A DNA stretch of 64,000 bases from Effrenium voratum (lineage: Eukaryota > Sar > Dinophyceae > Suessiales > Symbiodiniaceae). The position numbers and the translations under genes were made by a program. Of this stretch, positions 32,613-44,101 are shown in pieces; positions within the stretch are counted from its first letter, which is position 1, and each line of letters begins with the position of its first letter. The notes under the pieces are model-generated. The model made no database searches. It was not told the origin of the DNA and saw only the letters and a list, made by a program, of their open reading frames with translations. The DNA lies in contig CAUJNA010003732.1 of assembly GCA_963377175.1 (NCBI GenBank), positions 1 through 64,000 on the forward strand, in the 5' to 3' direction.

Positions 32613-33537
32613 TATATTTGGAAAAAAAAATTGAATTCAATTCAAAATTTGATATTTATATATTTTGTTTTTTAATCATATATATATACATATATATTTA
32701 TAAATGCCTTAATCTGAAACTAATTGATTTTTCGAAATATATATATATATATATTGAATTTCCGAACTATAAAATTTAAATCTCTATCTTGACGCCTTGA
32801 TTGCTTGTGCACATTTAAAAAATCAAAATTATGACGTCAGGATATAGAATTGATTTGGATTTTGGAATTTAAATTTTAATGCCGAAATTCATATAAAAAT
32901 GAGACACTCTGGGCAAGAGAATGGTTAATAACACTAACCGAAATAGAACACGAATTTAGTGTGTGAAAAAATGATATAGGAAAAAACAATGATGAAGAGA
33001 AAAGAATTAAAAAATGATCCAGAAATCGAGATAAAGAAACCGAATCTTAAAAAAGAAGAAATGTGGCATGCAACGGCGCAAACACATGCTATATTATATC
33101 ATTTCGAATATAAAATTATATAATCGAATATCTATATTAGGGCTTCCTTTACAACATAAAGAACACCGAGAAAAATGTTTTTAATCAATAATATAAATCC
33201 TAAAATACACAATAATAAACGAAGAGTCATTGCTTTCGGAATCAATACGAATCCCGTATAAGTATCAACAATCATCGACACTAAGACAATGATTAAAAAC
33301 AAACATCTCAAGCAAAATCGATTCATTCACAATTATTTCATAAAAAATACATATAGAAGAATAATTTTCCTAATTTTTTTCGGCATTTTTCATTTCATTT
33401 CAAAGTCCACACAATCAATACGACTTTTAAAACAAGAATCTAAATTAATTATTTATATGTGTATATTTAATATATATATATATATTATTATTCAATTAAA
33501 AATAAATTAAAATATATTAAATTTAAGATTTCAGAAT
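32613..33537. repeat. ~920-bp AT-rich direct repeat, right copy
   Basis: Second copy of 29141-30063 in the same orientation, about 3.47 kb downstream, with the same hairpin-forming arms (about 32789 and 32835). The open frame shared by both copies (about 65 residues, minus strand) is short and is not called as a gene. Confidence 0.8.
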
Positions 33538-33589
33538 TTAAATATATATGGGTTTGTATTTTTTAGGGTGGCCGGGCAGGAAGGTTTGA

Positions 33590-34690
33590 GTACGGGGTAT
33601 GATTCGCAAGTATGATTCGCGGGTATGATTCGGGGAATGATTCGGGGGTATGATTCGCGGAAGCAGCAGCAGCAGTAGTAGTAGCAGGAGTCGCCGATCT
33701 AGTAGTACTAGTAGAAATATTGTAGTAGTAACAGTAGTAGTAGTAGTAGTAGTAGTAATAGTAGTAGTAGTAGTAGTAGTTAGTAATAGTAGCAGTAATT
33801 GTTGTTGTTGTAGCAGTAGTAGTAGCAATAAAAGGAGTAGTAGTAAATAGTAGTAGTAGTAGTCCTAGTAGTAGTAGTAGTAGTAGTAGTAGTAGCAAGA
33901 ATAGAAGCAGCGACTATAGTGGCGCGGAAGGAAAAGACTTAACGCTGGCCTTGGCAAGGCAAGTTCATTGCGCGGATATGATTCGGGTATAATTCGCGGG
34001 TATGATTCGGCTAGGTGCAAAATGGCACTAATTACAAACCCGTAGTAGTTGTGGTAGTAGTAGTAGTATTAGTAGCAGTAGTAGTGGTAGTAGTAGTAGT
34101 AGCAGTTGCAGAAGTAGTGGTAGCAGCTGTAGCATAAGTAGCAGCGGCTGTAGTGGTGCGGACGCTGCGAAAAAGACTTAGCACTAGTCTCGGCAGGGGA
34201 AGCTCGTTGTCCGGGTATGATTCGGGTATAATTCGCGGGTATGATTCGGCTAGGTGCAAAACGGCACTGATTACAGACTCAGAATGATGTATGTGGTAGT
34301 AATGAGTAGTAGCAGCAGCAGAAGCAGGAATAATAATAAGAATAGTAGTAATAGTAGTAGTAGCAGCAGTAGCAGTAGTAGTAGTAGTCAAGGTTGTAGT
34401 CGTAGTAGTAATAGTAGTAATAGTAGTAATAAAGGTAGTAGTCGTAGTAGTAGTAGTCAAGGTTGTAGTCGTACTAGTTAATAGTAAGGCTAGCAGAAGT
34501 AGAAGCAGTAGAGTAATTGTAGTGGTGGTAGCGGTAGTAGTGGTAATAATATTCGTAGTCGTGGTAGTAGCAGTAGTAGTAGTAGAAGTAGTAATAATAG
34601 TTGGAGTAGTAGTAATAAAAGTAATAGTAATAGTACTAGTACTAGTAGTAGTGGTAGTGGCAATGGTAGTATTAGGTAGCGCTGGTAATA
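33590..34690. repeat. TAG/AGT trinucleotide DNA with interspersed TATGATTCG words
   Basis: Long degenerate runs of TAG (AGT/GTA) alternate with three clusters of words like GGTATGATTCGCGG (about 33597-33655, 33972-34012, 34213-34250), each followed by GGCTAGGTGCAAAA-CGGCAC. All open frames here are simple-repeat translations. Confidence 0.85.
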
Positions 34691-35875
34691 ATTATTATAG
34701 AAACAAAATGGTAGAAAAACATTAGCATCTTGCAACATACGTTTTAAAAAGTATAATTCGGGGAGATCCTGCCTTTTAAAACAACTCAACACACCAAAAA
34801 AAAAGACAAATCCATATATATATATATTATTATCAATATTATATTCATAATATAATTCTATATAATTTTATATAATTTTATAACCATAACATCCTATTAT
34901 ATTTCGACCAATAAATTACAAAAAAAATATATATTCTCAATCATTAAGCTAATAATCAAATATTTCAAAAATTAATATTTATTTCTATATATAATTATAT
35001 CAACCTCAATATTCAAATCAAATCAATCCTAAATCAATCTTAATTAACCCATATTAATGTAAAAAAACAACATATATACCTAAATCCAAAAACAATTAAA
35101 CTAAAACACTCCAACACCCTCAATATTCCTACACAATACATCCAATCTTATTCAATTTAATTTATCAATTCAATAATAAACACATCTAATAATTATATTG
35201 TATTATATCAAAAATGATTAACTAACAACCAATATAAATCATATATCTTATTAAAATACTTACATTTATAATGATTAAGAATGTGATTTAACTTTAAAAT
35301 AAAGACTACCAACTACCTATAAACCCGTGTTTTCCTTTGATATTTCTAATCATCGATTTCATTAGCGCTATATTGGGAAAACACTCATAAACATGTATAC
35401 AGTCTCCGTCAATTTGTTAATGATGTTCGCACTCACTGTACGTGTACGATTTTGCTGATTTTGACATGGAACATCGATGCGCATGACAATCGCTCATAGC
35501 AGGTGTCCATGTCTCGGAATTCCTAGAACGATTGGGCACCAGGCATACCAAAAAGCCATTGAACAGCCTGCAAACATACGCTTTGGCCAAGCAAACAACT
35601 GGAAAATAGCAGGAGTAGGGGGGGGGGGGTGCTGGGAGCTAACAATGCTTTAAGACAATGCACGTCAACCCGTTTGCCAGGCCGTTCATGTGCTCATCCG
35701 CAACCTGTCTCTACTGTGTCAGCCTTGCCGACGCGATATACAGAAAATGCCTGAGGAAAAACATTGCCGCTTCACGTATGATTTACTAGTTCATCACGCG
35801 CAACAACACATGTAACACGTTCACATACCTCGCGCGAGCCACTCGGAAACAGTGGGAACAACGGGCCTGGGCATT

Positions 35876-36523
35876 TCACTTGGACAACTTGCGGAACTCC
35901 TTGTAGGTGTTTGGCCCCTGATAACTGCGGACGGTTCTCCAGGCCTCCATCATGTCAGCACGAGAAGCTCCGGGGTTGGCGGCAAAGAAGTCCCGCGTGA
36001 ATTGGTTGTATTCAAACTGCTTCCCGATCTCTTGCTTGCCTTCTCGTCGCTTCTGCTCAGCATCCTTCCAGCCCTCCACCAGATCTCTGTACGTCAGGCC
36101 CTCTTGCGTTCCCTTTGCAAAGCTGCGAAGATACTCGTTGAAGCGGAAGTCCTGGCCGCAGTGCTTCTGGAAGAAGCTGCGGGTGGCCGCATCGTTGTTG
36201 TAATTCTGCACTGGGGTGCTCAGCTTCAGGCCGCCGGCCACAACGCTGTCGCGGTCGGCCTTCGTAACCTTTGAGACCCTTTCAGGGCACTTGCCGCCCA
36301 GGAAGTCCTTCACCCGCTTGGTAAGGTCAGCCTTCAGCCCGCTGGCGGGCAGACCCTGAGACCGGCAGAACGCAGCCAACTCCTTGACCTCCCAGTAGCA
36401 CTCCCCGAACACTTTGGCACTCAGTCTTGGGGTGAGCTCTGGCCGCTTGCCAGGCATGGAAGTAGCAGCTGCCATGACTCCGAGCAGGAACCGCAGTCTA
36501 AGCATAGTAAACATCCCAAGCAT
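35876..36523 (-). CDS. SAP-domain protein with DUF6434-like C-terminus, copy 1
   Basis: About 215 residues from ATG 36523. The N-terminus (MLGMFTMLRLRFLLGVMAAA) is hydrophobic with basic residues and may be a signal or organelle-targeting peptide; an inner Met before PGKRPELTP would give a protein without it. A SAP motif (YWEVKELAAFCRSQGLP, then LKADLTKRVKDFL) lies at about residues 40-80; SAP domains bind DNA. The C-terminal half, with GLTYRDLVEGWKDAE and FEYNQFTRDFFAANP, resembles DUF6434, which is paired with SAP in bacterial proteins. Role unknown. The gene is intron-less and lies in a tandem array. Confidence 0.75.
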   Translation of the reverse strand: MLGMFTMLRLRFLLGVMAAATSMPGKRPELTPRLSAKVFGECYWEVKELAAFCRSQGLPASGLKADLTKRVKDFLGGKCPERVSKVTKADRDSVVAGGLKLSTPVQNYNNDAATRSFFQKHCGQDFRFNEYLRSFAKGTQEGLTYRDLVEGWKDAEQKRREGKQEIGKQFEYNQFTRDFFAANPGASRADMMEAWRTVRSYQGPNTYKEFRKLSK

Positions 36524-37130
36524 GATCACCTTTTTGCATGCTTGCAATCGCAATCACTGCTGCGTTTTACCACTTATCTAAGAGGCTAGCTGCACTACTC
36601 CAGGAACTTGAGCCATTCACACAAAAGCATGGCGACAATGCATTGTCGCAACGACGGCGTGAAGCAATCACCACTTTTGTATCTTATCATAGCTACTGGA
36701 CAGTTGGCACTTTTTCTGCGGGGAACGTCGATCGATGCGCATGACAATCGCTCATAGCAGGCGTCCATGTCTCGGAATTCCTAGAACTGTTGAGCACCAG
36801 GCATACCAAAAAGCCATTGAACAGCCTGCAAACATACGCTTTGGCCAAACAAACAACTGGAAAATAGCAGGAGTAGGGGGGGGTTGCTGGGAGCTAACAA
36901 TGCTTTAAGACAATGCACGTCAACCCGTTTGCCAGGCCGTTCATGTGCTCATCCGCAACCTGTCTCTACTGTGTCAGCCTTGCCGACGCGACATACAGAA
37001 AATGCCTGAGGAAAAACATTGCCGCTTCACGTATGATTTACTAGTTCATCACGCGCAACAACACATGTAACACGTTCACATACCTCGCGCGAGCCACTCG
37101 GAAACAGTGGGAACAACGGGCCTGGGCATT

Positions 37131-37778
37131 TCACTTGGACAACTTGCGGAACTCCTTGTAGGTGTTTGGCCCCTGATAACTGCGGACGGTTCTCCAGGCC
37201 TCCATCATGTCAGCACGAGAAGCTCCGGGGTTGGCGGCAAAGAAGTCCCGCGTGAATTGGTTGTATTCAAACTGCTTCCCGATCTCTTGCTTGCCTTCTC
37301 GTCGCTTCTGCTCAGCATCCTTCCAGCCCTCCACCAGATCTCTGTACGTCAGGCCCTCTTGCGTTCCCTTTGCAAAGCTGCGAAGATACTCGTTGAAGCG
37401 GAAGTCCTGGCCGCAGTGCTTCTGGAAGAAGCTGCGGGTGGCCGCATCGTTGTTGTAATTCTGCACTGGGGTGCTCAGCTTCAGGCCGCCGGCCACAACG
37501 CTGTCGCGGTCGGCCTTCGTAACCTTTGAGACCCTTTCAGGGCACTTGCCGCCCAGGAAGTCCTTCACCCGCTTGGTAAGGTCAGCCTTCAGCCCGCTGG
37601 CGGGCAGACCCTGAGACCGGCAGAACGCAGCCAACTCCTTGACCTCCCAGTAGCACTCCCCGAACACTTTGGCACTCAGTCTTGGGGTGAGCTCTGGCCG
37701 CTTGCCAGGCATGGAAGTAGCAGCTGCCATGACTCCGAGCAGGAACCGCAGTCTAAGCATAGTAAACATCCCAAGCAT
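37131..37778 (-). CDS. SAP-domain protein with DUF6434-like C-terminus, copy 2
   Basis: Same length and, as far as I can see, the same protein as copy 1, including the hydrophobic N-terminus. The spacer differs by a few bases (for example a shorter G run). The array is homogenised, which points to recent duplication or gene conversion. Confidence 0.75.
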   Translation of the reverse strand: MLGMFTMLRLRFLLGVMAAATSMPGKRPELTPRLSAKVFGECYWEVKELAAFCRSQGLPASGLKADLTKRVKDFLGGKCPERVSKVTKADRDSVVAGGLKLSTPVQNYNNDAATRSFFQKHCGQDFRFNEYLRSFAKGTQEGLTYRDLVEGWKDAEQKRREGKQEIGKQFEYNQFTRDFFAANPGASRADMMEAWRTVRSYQGPNTYKEFRKLSK

Positions 37779-38385
37779 GATCACCTTTTTGCATGCTTGC
37801 AATCGCAATCACTGCTGCGTTTGACCACTTATCTAAGAGGCTAGCTGCACTACTCCAGGAACTTGAGCCATTCACACAAAAGCAGGGCGACAATGCATTC
37901 TCGCAACGACGGCGTGAAGCAATCACCACTTTTGTATCTTATCATAGCTACTGGACAGTTGGCACTTTTTCTGCGGGGAACGTCGATCGATGCGCATGAC
38001 AATCGCTCATAGCAGGCGTCCATGTCTCGGAATTCCTAGAACGATTGGGCACCAGGCATACCAAAAAGCCATTGAACAGCCTGCAAACATACGCTTTGGC
38101 CAAGCAAACAACTGGAAAATAGCAGGAGTAGGGGGGGGTTGCTGGGAGCTAACAATGCTTTAAGACAATGCACGTCAACCCGTTTGCCAGGCCGTTCATG
38201 TGCTCATCCGCAACCTGTCTCTACTGTGTCAGCCTTGCTGACGCGACATACAGAAAATGCCTGAGGAAAAACATTGCCGCTTCACGTATGATTTACTAGT
38301 TCATCACGCGCAACAACACATGTAACACGTTCACATACCTCGCGCGAGCCACTCGGAAACAGTGGGAACAACGGGCCTGGGCATT

Positions 38386-39034
38386 TCACTTGGACAACTT
38401 GCGGAACTCCTTGTAGGTGTTTGGCCCCTGATAACTGCGGACGGTTCTCCAGGCCTCCATCATGTCAGCACGAGAAGCTCCGGGGTTGGCGGCAAAGAAG
38501 TCCCGCGTGAATTGGTTGTATTCAAACTGCTTCCCGATCTCTTGCTTGCCTTCTCGTCGCTTCTGCTCAGCATCCTTCCAGCCTTCCACCAGATCTCTGT
38601 ACGTCAGGCCCTCTTGCGTTCCCTTTGCAAAGCTGCGAAGATACTCGTTGAAGCGGAAGTCCTGGCCGCAGTGCTTCTGGAAAAAGCTGCGGGTGGCCGC
38701 ATCGTTGTTGTAAATTCTGCACTGGGGTGCTCAGCTTCAGGCCGCCGGCCACAACGCTGTCGCGGTCGGCCTTCGTAACCTTTGAGACCCTTTCAGGGCA
38801 CTTGCCGCCCAGGAAGTCCTTCACCCGCTTGGTAAGGTCAGCCTTCAGCCCGCTGGCGGGCAGACCCTGAGAGCAGCAGAACGCAGCCAACTCCTTGACC
38901 TCCCAGTAGCACTCCCCGAACACTTTGGCACTCATTCTTGGGGTGAGCTCTGGCCGCTTGCCAGGCATGGAAGTAGCAGCTGCCATGACTCCGAGCAGGA
39001 ACCGCAGTCTAAGCATAGTAAACATCCCAAGCAT
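38386..39034 (-). pseudogene. SAP-domain protein, copy 3, with a frameshift
   Basis: Otherwise almost identical to copies 1 and 2, but an extra A near 38711-38713 (TTGTAAATTC versus TTGTAATTC) breaks the frame after STPVQN, about residue 105, separating the SAP half from the DUF6434-like half. It also has an Arg-to-Cys change in the SAP helix (AFCCSQG). This may be a real pseudogene or a base error. Confidence 0.7.
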
Positions 39035-39439
39035 GATCACCTTTTTGCATGCTTGCAATCGCAATCATGCTGCGTTTGACCACTTATCTAAGAGGCTAGC
39101 TGCGCCACTCCAGGAACTTGAGCCATTCACACAAAAGCATGGCGACAATGCATTGTCGCAACGACGGCGTGAAGCAATCACCACTTTTGTATCTTATCAT
39201 AGTTGCTGGACAGTTGGCACTTTTTCTGCGGGGAACGTTGATCGATGCACATGACAATCGCTCATAGCAGACGTCCATGTCTCGGAATTCCTAGAACTGT
39301 TGAGCACCAGGCATACCAAAAAGCCATTGAACAGCCTGCAAACATACGCTTTGGCCTGGCAAACAACAGGAAAATAGCAGGAGTAGATGGGGGTTGCTGG
39401 CTGGGAGCAAACAATGCTTTAAGATAACGCACGTCGACC

Positions 39440-40020
39440 CGTTTGCCAGACCAGTTCCAAAACTTGAAACTGAGAACACCATCACAGCCATGCTGACGCG
39501 ACATACAAAAAATGCCTGAGGTAAACATTGCCGCTTCACGTATGAGGTCTATCAGTATGCCATCACTTACTAATTCAGCAAACACAACAAACATGCGATA
39601 CATTCACATGCCAGCCACTCAGCCAAGATAGGTCATCAAAGCAGCCTGTTGGCTGACTTTCCCTGCCGGCTCCCTGCAGGAAACCAATGGGAACAACGGG
39701 CCATTTCGCGCTGGCCCGGGCTGTGAGTTCCACGGGCGACAAGTACCACTGCCGTAGACTCCCGCTCACCCACGTATACAGCCTTTGGCTTGGCAAACAG
39801 CAGGATTAGATGGGGGGTGAGGGTTGCAAGTTTGCGCAAGCAGCGTCGACCTCTTTGCCAGGCCAAACAGCACTCATTAACAATGAGTCTCTTGAAACCT
39901 GCAGGATGCCGGCAACAAAACAATGAGAGAATTGGGCCTGGTCCTTTCACATTGACCCAGGCTGCGTGAGAAGCAATCCATCACTCCATCACTGGAGTGC
40001 CAATGTAGGGCCACAGGTGG
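39440..40020 (-). repeat. Degenerate spacer copies next to the tandem array
   Basis: Diverged pieces of the array spacer recur here: GGAACAACGGGCC, then GCTTGGCAAACAGCAGGATTAG and CGACCTCTTTGCCAGGCC-like words (about 39690-39870). No intact gene is visible. Confidence 0.55.
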
Positions 40021-40021
40021 C

Positions 40022-40219
40022 CTAGCCGAATGCTGGCTGCAACCTGCGCAGTTGGATGCTCATGGGCGCATCATTGCCGCTCATGGAGTCGGTGGCATTG
40101 ATGCTCTCCAGGGTCTCCAGCCACGTCTTTCCGCGCTTTTTGCCGACCGGCACTGGCTCAAAGATCAAGAGCTGCATCTTGTTCTCATTGCAGTCCTCCT
40201 GCGCAGCCGCAGTACTCAT
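40022..40219 (-). CDS. Small open frame, 65 residues, function unknown
   Basis: ATG at 40219 to stop at 40022, reading MSTAAAQEDCNENKMQLLIF then EPVPVGKKRGKTW and MSIQLRRLQPAFG. Codon use looks protein-like and the start is clean, so it may be a small gene or a first exon. No domain was recognised and there is no second copy for comparison. Confidence 0.35.
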   Translation of the reverse strand: MSTAAAQEDCNENKMQLLIFEPVPVGKKRGKTWLETLESINATDSMSGNDAPMSIQLRRLQPAFG

Positions 40220-42459
40220 TTTCGTTGTTTTAGGTGGCTATTTTGGCTTTGGCTTTCTCCGCTATGACGAAGAGATGAGGAATGAAGCGGAGGGAAGAGA
40301 AAGAGGCATCCAGATGATGCATTCAATCTCTTTCTCTTTGTTCTCTTTCTTTTATTATTTATGTATATTTTAGTATTTTGCATGTGTTCATGAGATCTTG
40401 GTGAGTGACAGAGAGAACGAACGGGATGTGTCTTTCGTTTCGTATTCACGGTTTACCTTCGTTGGCAGCTAATTGACCAAGAACCCTTTCTCTCTTGTCC
40501 ATCCGCCAGTTCTTTCCAGCGGTTACAAATGATTTCCCCTTCCTTCATCTCATGGACACTCCCGAACGAAGAGAGGAGTGGGAATGGGAGAGAGAAGGCT
40601 GGCATCTTTTCCCTTCTCTCCCACTCTTCCCATTCCCTCCTCGCTTCATCCAAGTTCATTCGCTCGGCATATCACCTCATCCCCAATTCTAAGTCTTATT
40701 TACAAGCTTTTTGATGAGGTCACAATCTAGATTCATAAGTTGGTAATTTGTGCAAGGAATAGCATATGAAAGAGAAATGACTTCCTTTTTCCACGTCTTT
40801 CCCAATCTTATGAATCTTTCATGTCGTAAAATTGCGTTTCTCTTTATTCCTCTATTCATTTTCCTTTATTAATTGCATTTTTAGAAGCTGAAAACATGGG
40901 ACATGAAAAATGAGGAAGACATGAAAATAACGCCATATCTTATTTACTATCCTTAGAAATCGCATCCTCTACTTTGATTTTCCTGGTGTTTGCAGCCGTT
41001 CGTTGGTTTTCTGTCTTTGGCTTCCCACATCCTCAGCATCACCCATTCCTCTCTGGCACTTATGTTGACTACGTTGAGATATGTACGTATGTATGTATGT
41101 ATGTATGTATGCATGCATGCATGTATGTATGTCTGCGTGTGTGTATGCGTGTCTGTCTATACGTGTGCACTTCTTCGAACATCATGGTGGGGCTGCCGCC
41201 CCCATTCCCCCTCCCCCCCCCCAAGGCCCCCCGCTACTGTTTTAGACATTTTGCTGAGATTAACATGCATCCTTGAATAATCACTTTTTCGATCATCACA
41301 GTGGGGGGGCTGCCGCCCCCGCCCCTCACCCCCAACCCCCCGCCCCCAACCCCCCCCGGTTCTTTCCAGATTCTTTACACAGATTGACACGATCACTTAC
41401 ACTTCTTCGTTTTTTTGATTCCAGTTCCTTGGTCGTTTTTTTGGTCCTCCTTCTGCCCTTCTTGGACCTTCGCTCTCTTGGCTTTAACGTTTGTTTTTGA
41501 TTGCCAAAGCAGGTTTTGACTGCTACTATATGTTTTTTGATTGTTAAACAACATGATACCCTACCCCATGTTTTTCCGGCTACCTTCTGCAAATGGTGCC
41601 TAAGCAGTGAACACTCAGTTGGGACTGCTGATCCTCTGAGCTCTCCGGTCTATCCAGCCTTCCGTGTCATGTCAGCAGCAACACCAATCACATTCTGGGC
41701 ACACAGGTGAAGATAAAAGGCCGCTCCAATCACAACCTGAGCCTTTTGAGAAGTCCTGTCGAAACTCAAGTGCGCAATTGCCAGTTGCTTGCAAAGCTGT
41801 CATATTATCCTTGTTCGGGTCAACCTGCGGCACCGCAATTGTAGAACAGTTTCTGAATTTGACAGCGCAGCAGTTCCTCAATGCTTGAGTTTGTGAAAAC
41901 CTTCGCCTTCTCCCAAAAAGCTGCCAGGCGCAAGAAATGGGTTTGCCCTCCTGGTAGCCATCAAGCTCGAGGTTGCCCCCTTCCAGCGCCAGACTCAGAA
42001 AGCTGAAGCTCCTGCCGGGCATTACCCCATCCTCCCCGCCCACGGTTCCTGTGACACATCTCCTAAAGCACCGTGCTGCCTTGGCAGCCTCCCAGGATGT
42101 CAGCAATGCCTCCTGACAGTGCGAAGCAGGTCCGAAACGGTGGTAAACCGCAAGGAAAAAACAAAACAAATATGAAAAACTGATGCTGTGGCAAATGAAG
42201 AGCACAGCTATGTGATTCTTGATTTCCAACGCAGACCGCTCTTTCGCTCCTTTGAGAACTCCGTATCATGCAGGAGCCTCCGCAGCAGGAACACATCATC
42301 ATTGCCAGCGGCAAGCTCAAGAGCTGCAAGTTGCAGGTCCCGTCGGCTTGAAGACTCCTTGACCTGGCTAGGCGGTTACTTTGACAACCAGCCATTGCGC
42401 GTGCTACAAAGGGCAAACATGGTTCAACCGTCAGTCGTTCATGCCATGCAGCAAGTTTC
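40220..42459. other. Region with no supported gene; simple repeats
   Basis: Holds a GTAT/GCAT tetranucleotide run (about 41085-41165) and C-rich tracts (about 41200-41360) in which two related segments, each with TGCCGCCCCC, are repeated. Minus-strand frames at 41672-42229 and 42063-42460 continue beyond the polyketide synthase end and could be its 3' UTR or extra exons; no domain supports this. Confidence 0.45.
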
Positions 42460-42915
42460 TCAACGACAACAGTTTCCCAGATCCCAAGGTCCCGCGCAGC
42501 GTTGGCCCACCTGGCCCGAGAGACGGGTGTACAGGAAGCGGTCCCCGTTCTTGACAGCATGCAGCCATAAGCCCTCCGCAGCATCCACATTCGACACCAT
42601 TGAAGGTTCGTTGGCAAGCACAAAGCGCAAGGCTGCAGCAGTACGGTGCGCGTAGGGCTGCTCGCAAATGGTGAAGTGAGAGCCAGGCACGCTGTACATC
42701 TCTGGCATTAGCCACTCCCAACCATTCCAAAGATCCGTGAGGCCTGACAAAGTTCGGCTGGTGCCGTCAAGGTCCCTGGCCTTCAAGAGAACCACCCGAG
42801 CGGTTGAAATGGACTTCCGGGGATCATAGGCATTGAGGATCCTCTCATTGTTGCGTAGCTCTGCTTGGTAAAATCGGTCCTTGACAAAGCGAATTGGGCT
42901 TTGGACGACTCTTTT
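42460..42915 (-). CDS. Polyketide synthase, last exon: thioesterase C-terminal half
   Basis: Opens after an AG at 42917-42916 and runs to a stop at 42460. It contains ERILNAYDPRKS, VVLLKARD, GWEWLMPEMYSVPGSHFTIC and EQPYAHRTAAALRFVL, the order seen in type I thioesterase domains, where the His of GSHF completes the catalytic triad. The domain releases the finished chain. The last 45 or so residues have no family match and may be a natural tail. Confidence 0.7.
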   Translation of the reverse strand, partial: KRVVQSPIRFVKDRFYQAELRNNERILNAYDPRKSISTARVVLLKARDLDGTSRTLSGLTDLWNGWEWLMPEMYSVPGSHFTICEQPYAHRTAAALRFVLANEPSMVSNVDAAEGLWLHAVKNGDRFLYTRLSGQVGQRCAGPWDLGNCCR

Positions 42916-42954
42916 CTGGGAGTGTTGAACGTGCGCGCCCGACCCTAGACTGAC

Positions 42955-43067
42955 CAGTCCTGCGCGGCGTCCGCCAGCTCCCCCATGACATCTTTGGGGG
43001 AAACCTGGTCTGCGTTGGGGAGCTTCAAGTGCCCGGGCTGCGGGCAGGCCTTGGAGCCACGAATGCC
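42955..43067 (-). CDS. Polyketide synthase exon: thioesterase lid region (probable)
   Basis: After an AG at 43069-43068 the frame reads GIRGSKACPQPGHLKLPNAD and SPKDVMGELADAAQD before an in-frame stop just past 42955. Its phase fits the exons on both sides. The sequence itself is not diagnostic, so the call rests on position between the nucleophile exon and the His exon. Confidence 0.45.
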
Positions 43068-43320
43068 CTGCCATTTGGACATGTGATTAGCCGAGAGCAA
43101 CATCTACGCAAACTGCAACCCTTGTGTTTCCCTGACCCCTCCTCTCAACCATAAAGTATTTCACCGCTTTGTTGGCTAAGTTAGCTTCAATTAATTCGGA
43201 GGACTGGAGGACCATACTAAGAGGTGGCAAGCGACAAGCCCCGCCCCTTCTAGTGGGAATTGATCTGTTCTCCACGGTTATGCTCTGGGTCCTCCGGAAC
43301 CGCTCTCTCTATCGGGGCGC

Positions 43321-43416
43321 AGTGTCCAGCATCACGACGGTGGCCCGCTTGCCGCGGCGTGCAAGCTGCTGTGCCACCTCGAAGGCCACGGCGCCGCCGA
43401 AAGAAAGCCCGGTGAC
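43321..43416 (-). CDS. Polyketide synthase exon: thioesterase nucleophile elbow
   Basis: A 96-bp exon, VTGLSFGGAVAFEVAQQLAR then RGKRATVVMLDT. GLSFGG is the nucleophile motif of type I thioesterases (Ser is catalytic) and the downstream helix and strand are typical. It is bounded by an AG acceptor at 43418-43417 and a GC donor at 43320-43319; reading past the donor meets a stop within three codons, which supports splicing. Confidence 0.75.
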
Positions 43417-43619
43417 CTGGCGCCACGTTCGAGCCCAGCAGAAAAAAACCAAGGCGCCCTACCATTGCGTCTGCCACCTGAGTTGTCTTGCTGCGCACAT
43501 CCGCCGACCCCTTCTCCAAAGGGGAGGCGCACGGGAAGGGTGGCAACAAGATCGTCATCATGATTGTCATCATCATCTCTTTTTTTCGACTTCAATTGTA
43601 GCAGAGATGAACAAGCTAG

Positions 43620-43830
43620 ATGTAAAAGATGCGTGGACATGATTATCATGATGACTGCTGGTGATGCTGAGGATGCGTCATGATGATTTTCATCCTAATT
43701 GAAATGCAAAAGATGCGTGGACATGATTATCAAGTAATCATAACTTATCATCATCTTTGTCATCATCATCACGGTGTGGCGTTAGGCAGCATTATGCAGC
43801 ATTGGTAATGCAAAGGATGCTACGATGATT
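43620..43830. repeat. ATCATGATGA-rich low-complexity stretch
   Basis: Short repeats around GATGCGTGGACATGATTATCA and CATCATC words. Nothing else is seen. Confidence 0.6.
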
Positions 43831-43869
43831 TAGCTAAATTTAAGAACTCGCAAACGTATAATTCTCAAA

Positions 43870-44065
43870 AACGCGCGAGGTGGGGCGTACGGGGTGTTTT
43901 TGAAGCAACGAGCGCGTGGACGGACGGGTGGACCAGTAGACGGACGAGTGCACGGACGAGTGGACGCACGAGTGGGCGGATGGACGGACGGACGGACGGA
44001 AGGACGGACGGACGGACGGACGCGCACGATCGCTCGCGCGCACGCACGCACGCACGCACGCACGC

Positions 44066-44101
<36 letters not shown>

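Larger units (their letters stand above)
29101..35465. other. AT-rich island without recognised genes
   Basis: Base composition changes sharply at about 29100 from roughly even to strongly AT-rich, with long TA runs (29100-29135, 29205-29285, 30290-30312), and reverts near 35465. No credible gene is visible; open frames are short or low-complexity. Within it lie a ~920-bp direct repeat pair, a ~95-bp tandem array, diverged ~170-bp repeats and TAG-trinucleotide DNA, listed separately. 34790-35460 holds only AT-rich sequence with no structure that I could see. Confidence 0.7.
35469..39440 (-). repeat. Tandem array of three 1255-bp gene-bearing units plus a partial fourth
   Basis: The word ATGACAATCGCTCATAGCAG marks unit starts at about 35484, 36742, 37997 and 39252, a period of 1255-1258 bp. 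Units 1-3 are almost identical and each contains one complete minus-strand gene; unit 4 keeps only about 190 bp of spacer before it diverges. Head-to-tail arrays of near-identical genes are common in dinoflagellates. Confidence 0.93.

Noticed and set aside
29141..33537. The 920-bp direct repeats as LTRs of an element
   Set aside because: No TG...CA ends, primer-binding site, target duplication or internal pol frame could be seen.
33538..34792. Ser-, Leu-, Thr- or Val-rich frames
   Set aside because: They are translations of TAG trinucleotide repeats in various frames.
35852..36274. A 140-residue plus-strand frame repeated in each array unit
   Set aside because: It is the exact antisense shadow of the SAP gene; the minus strand has recognisable domains and the plus strand does not.
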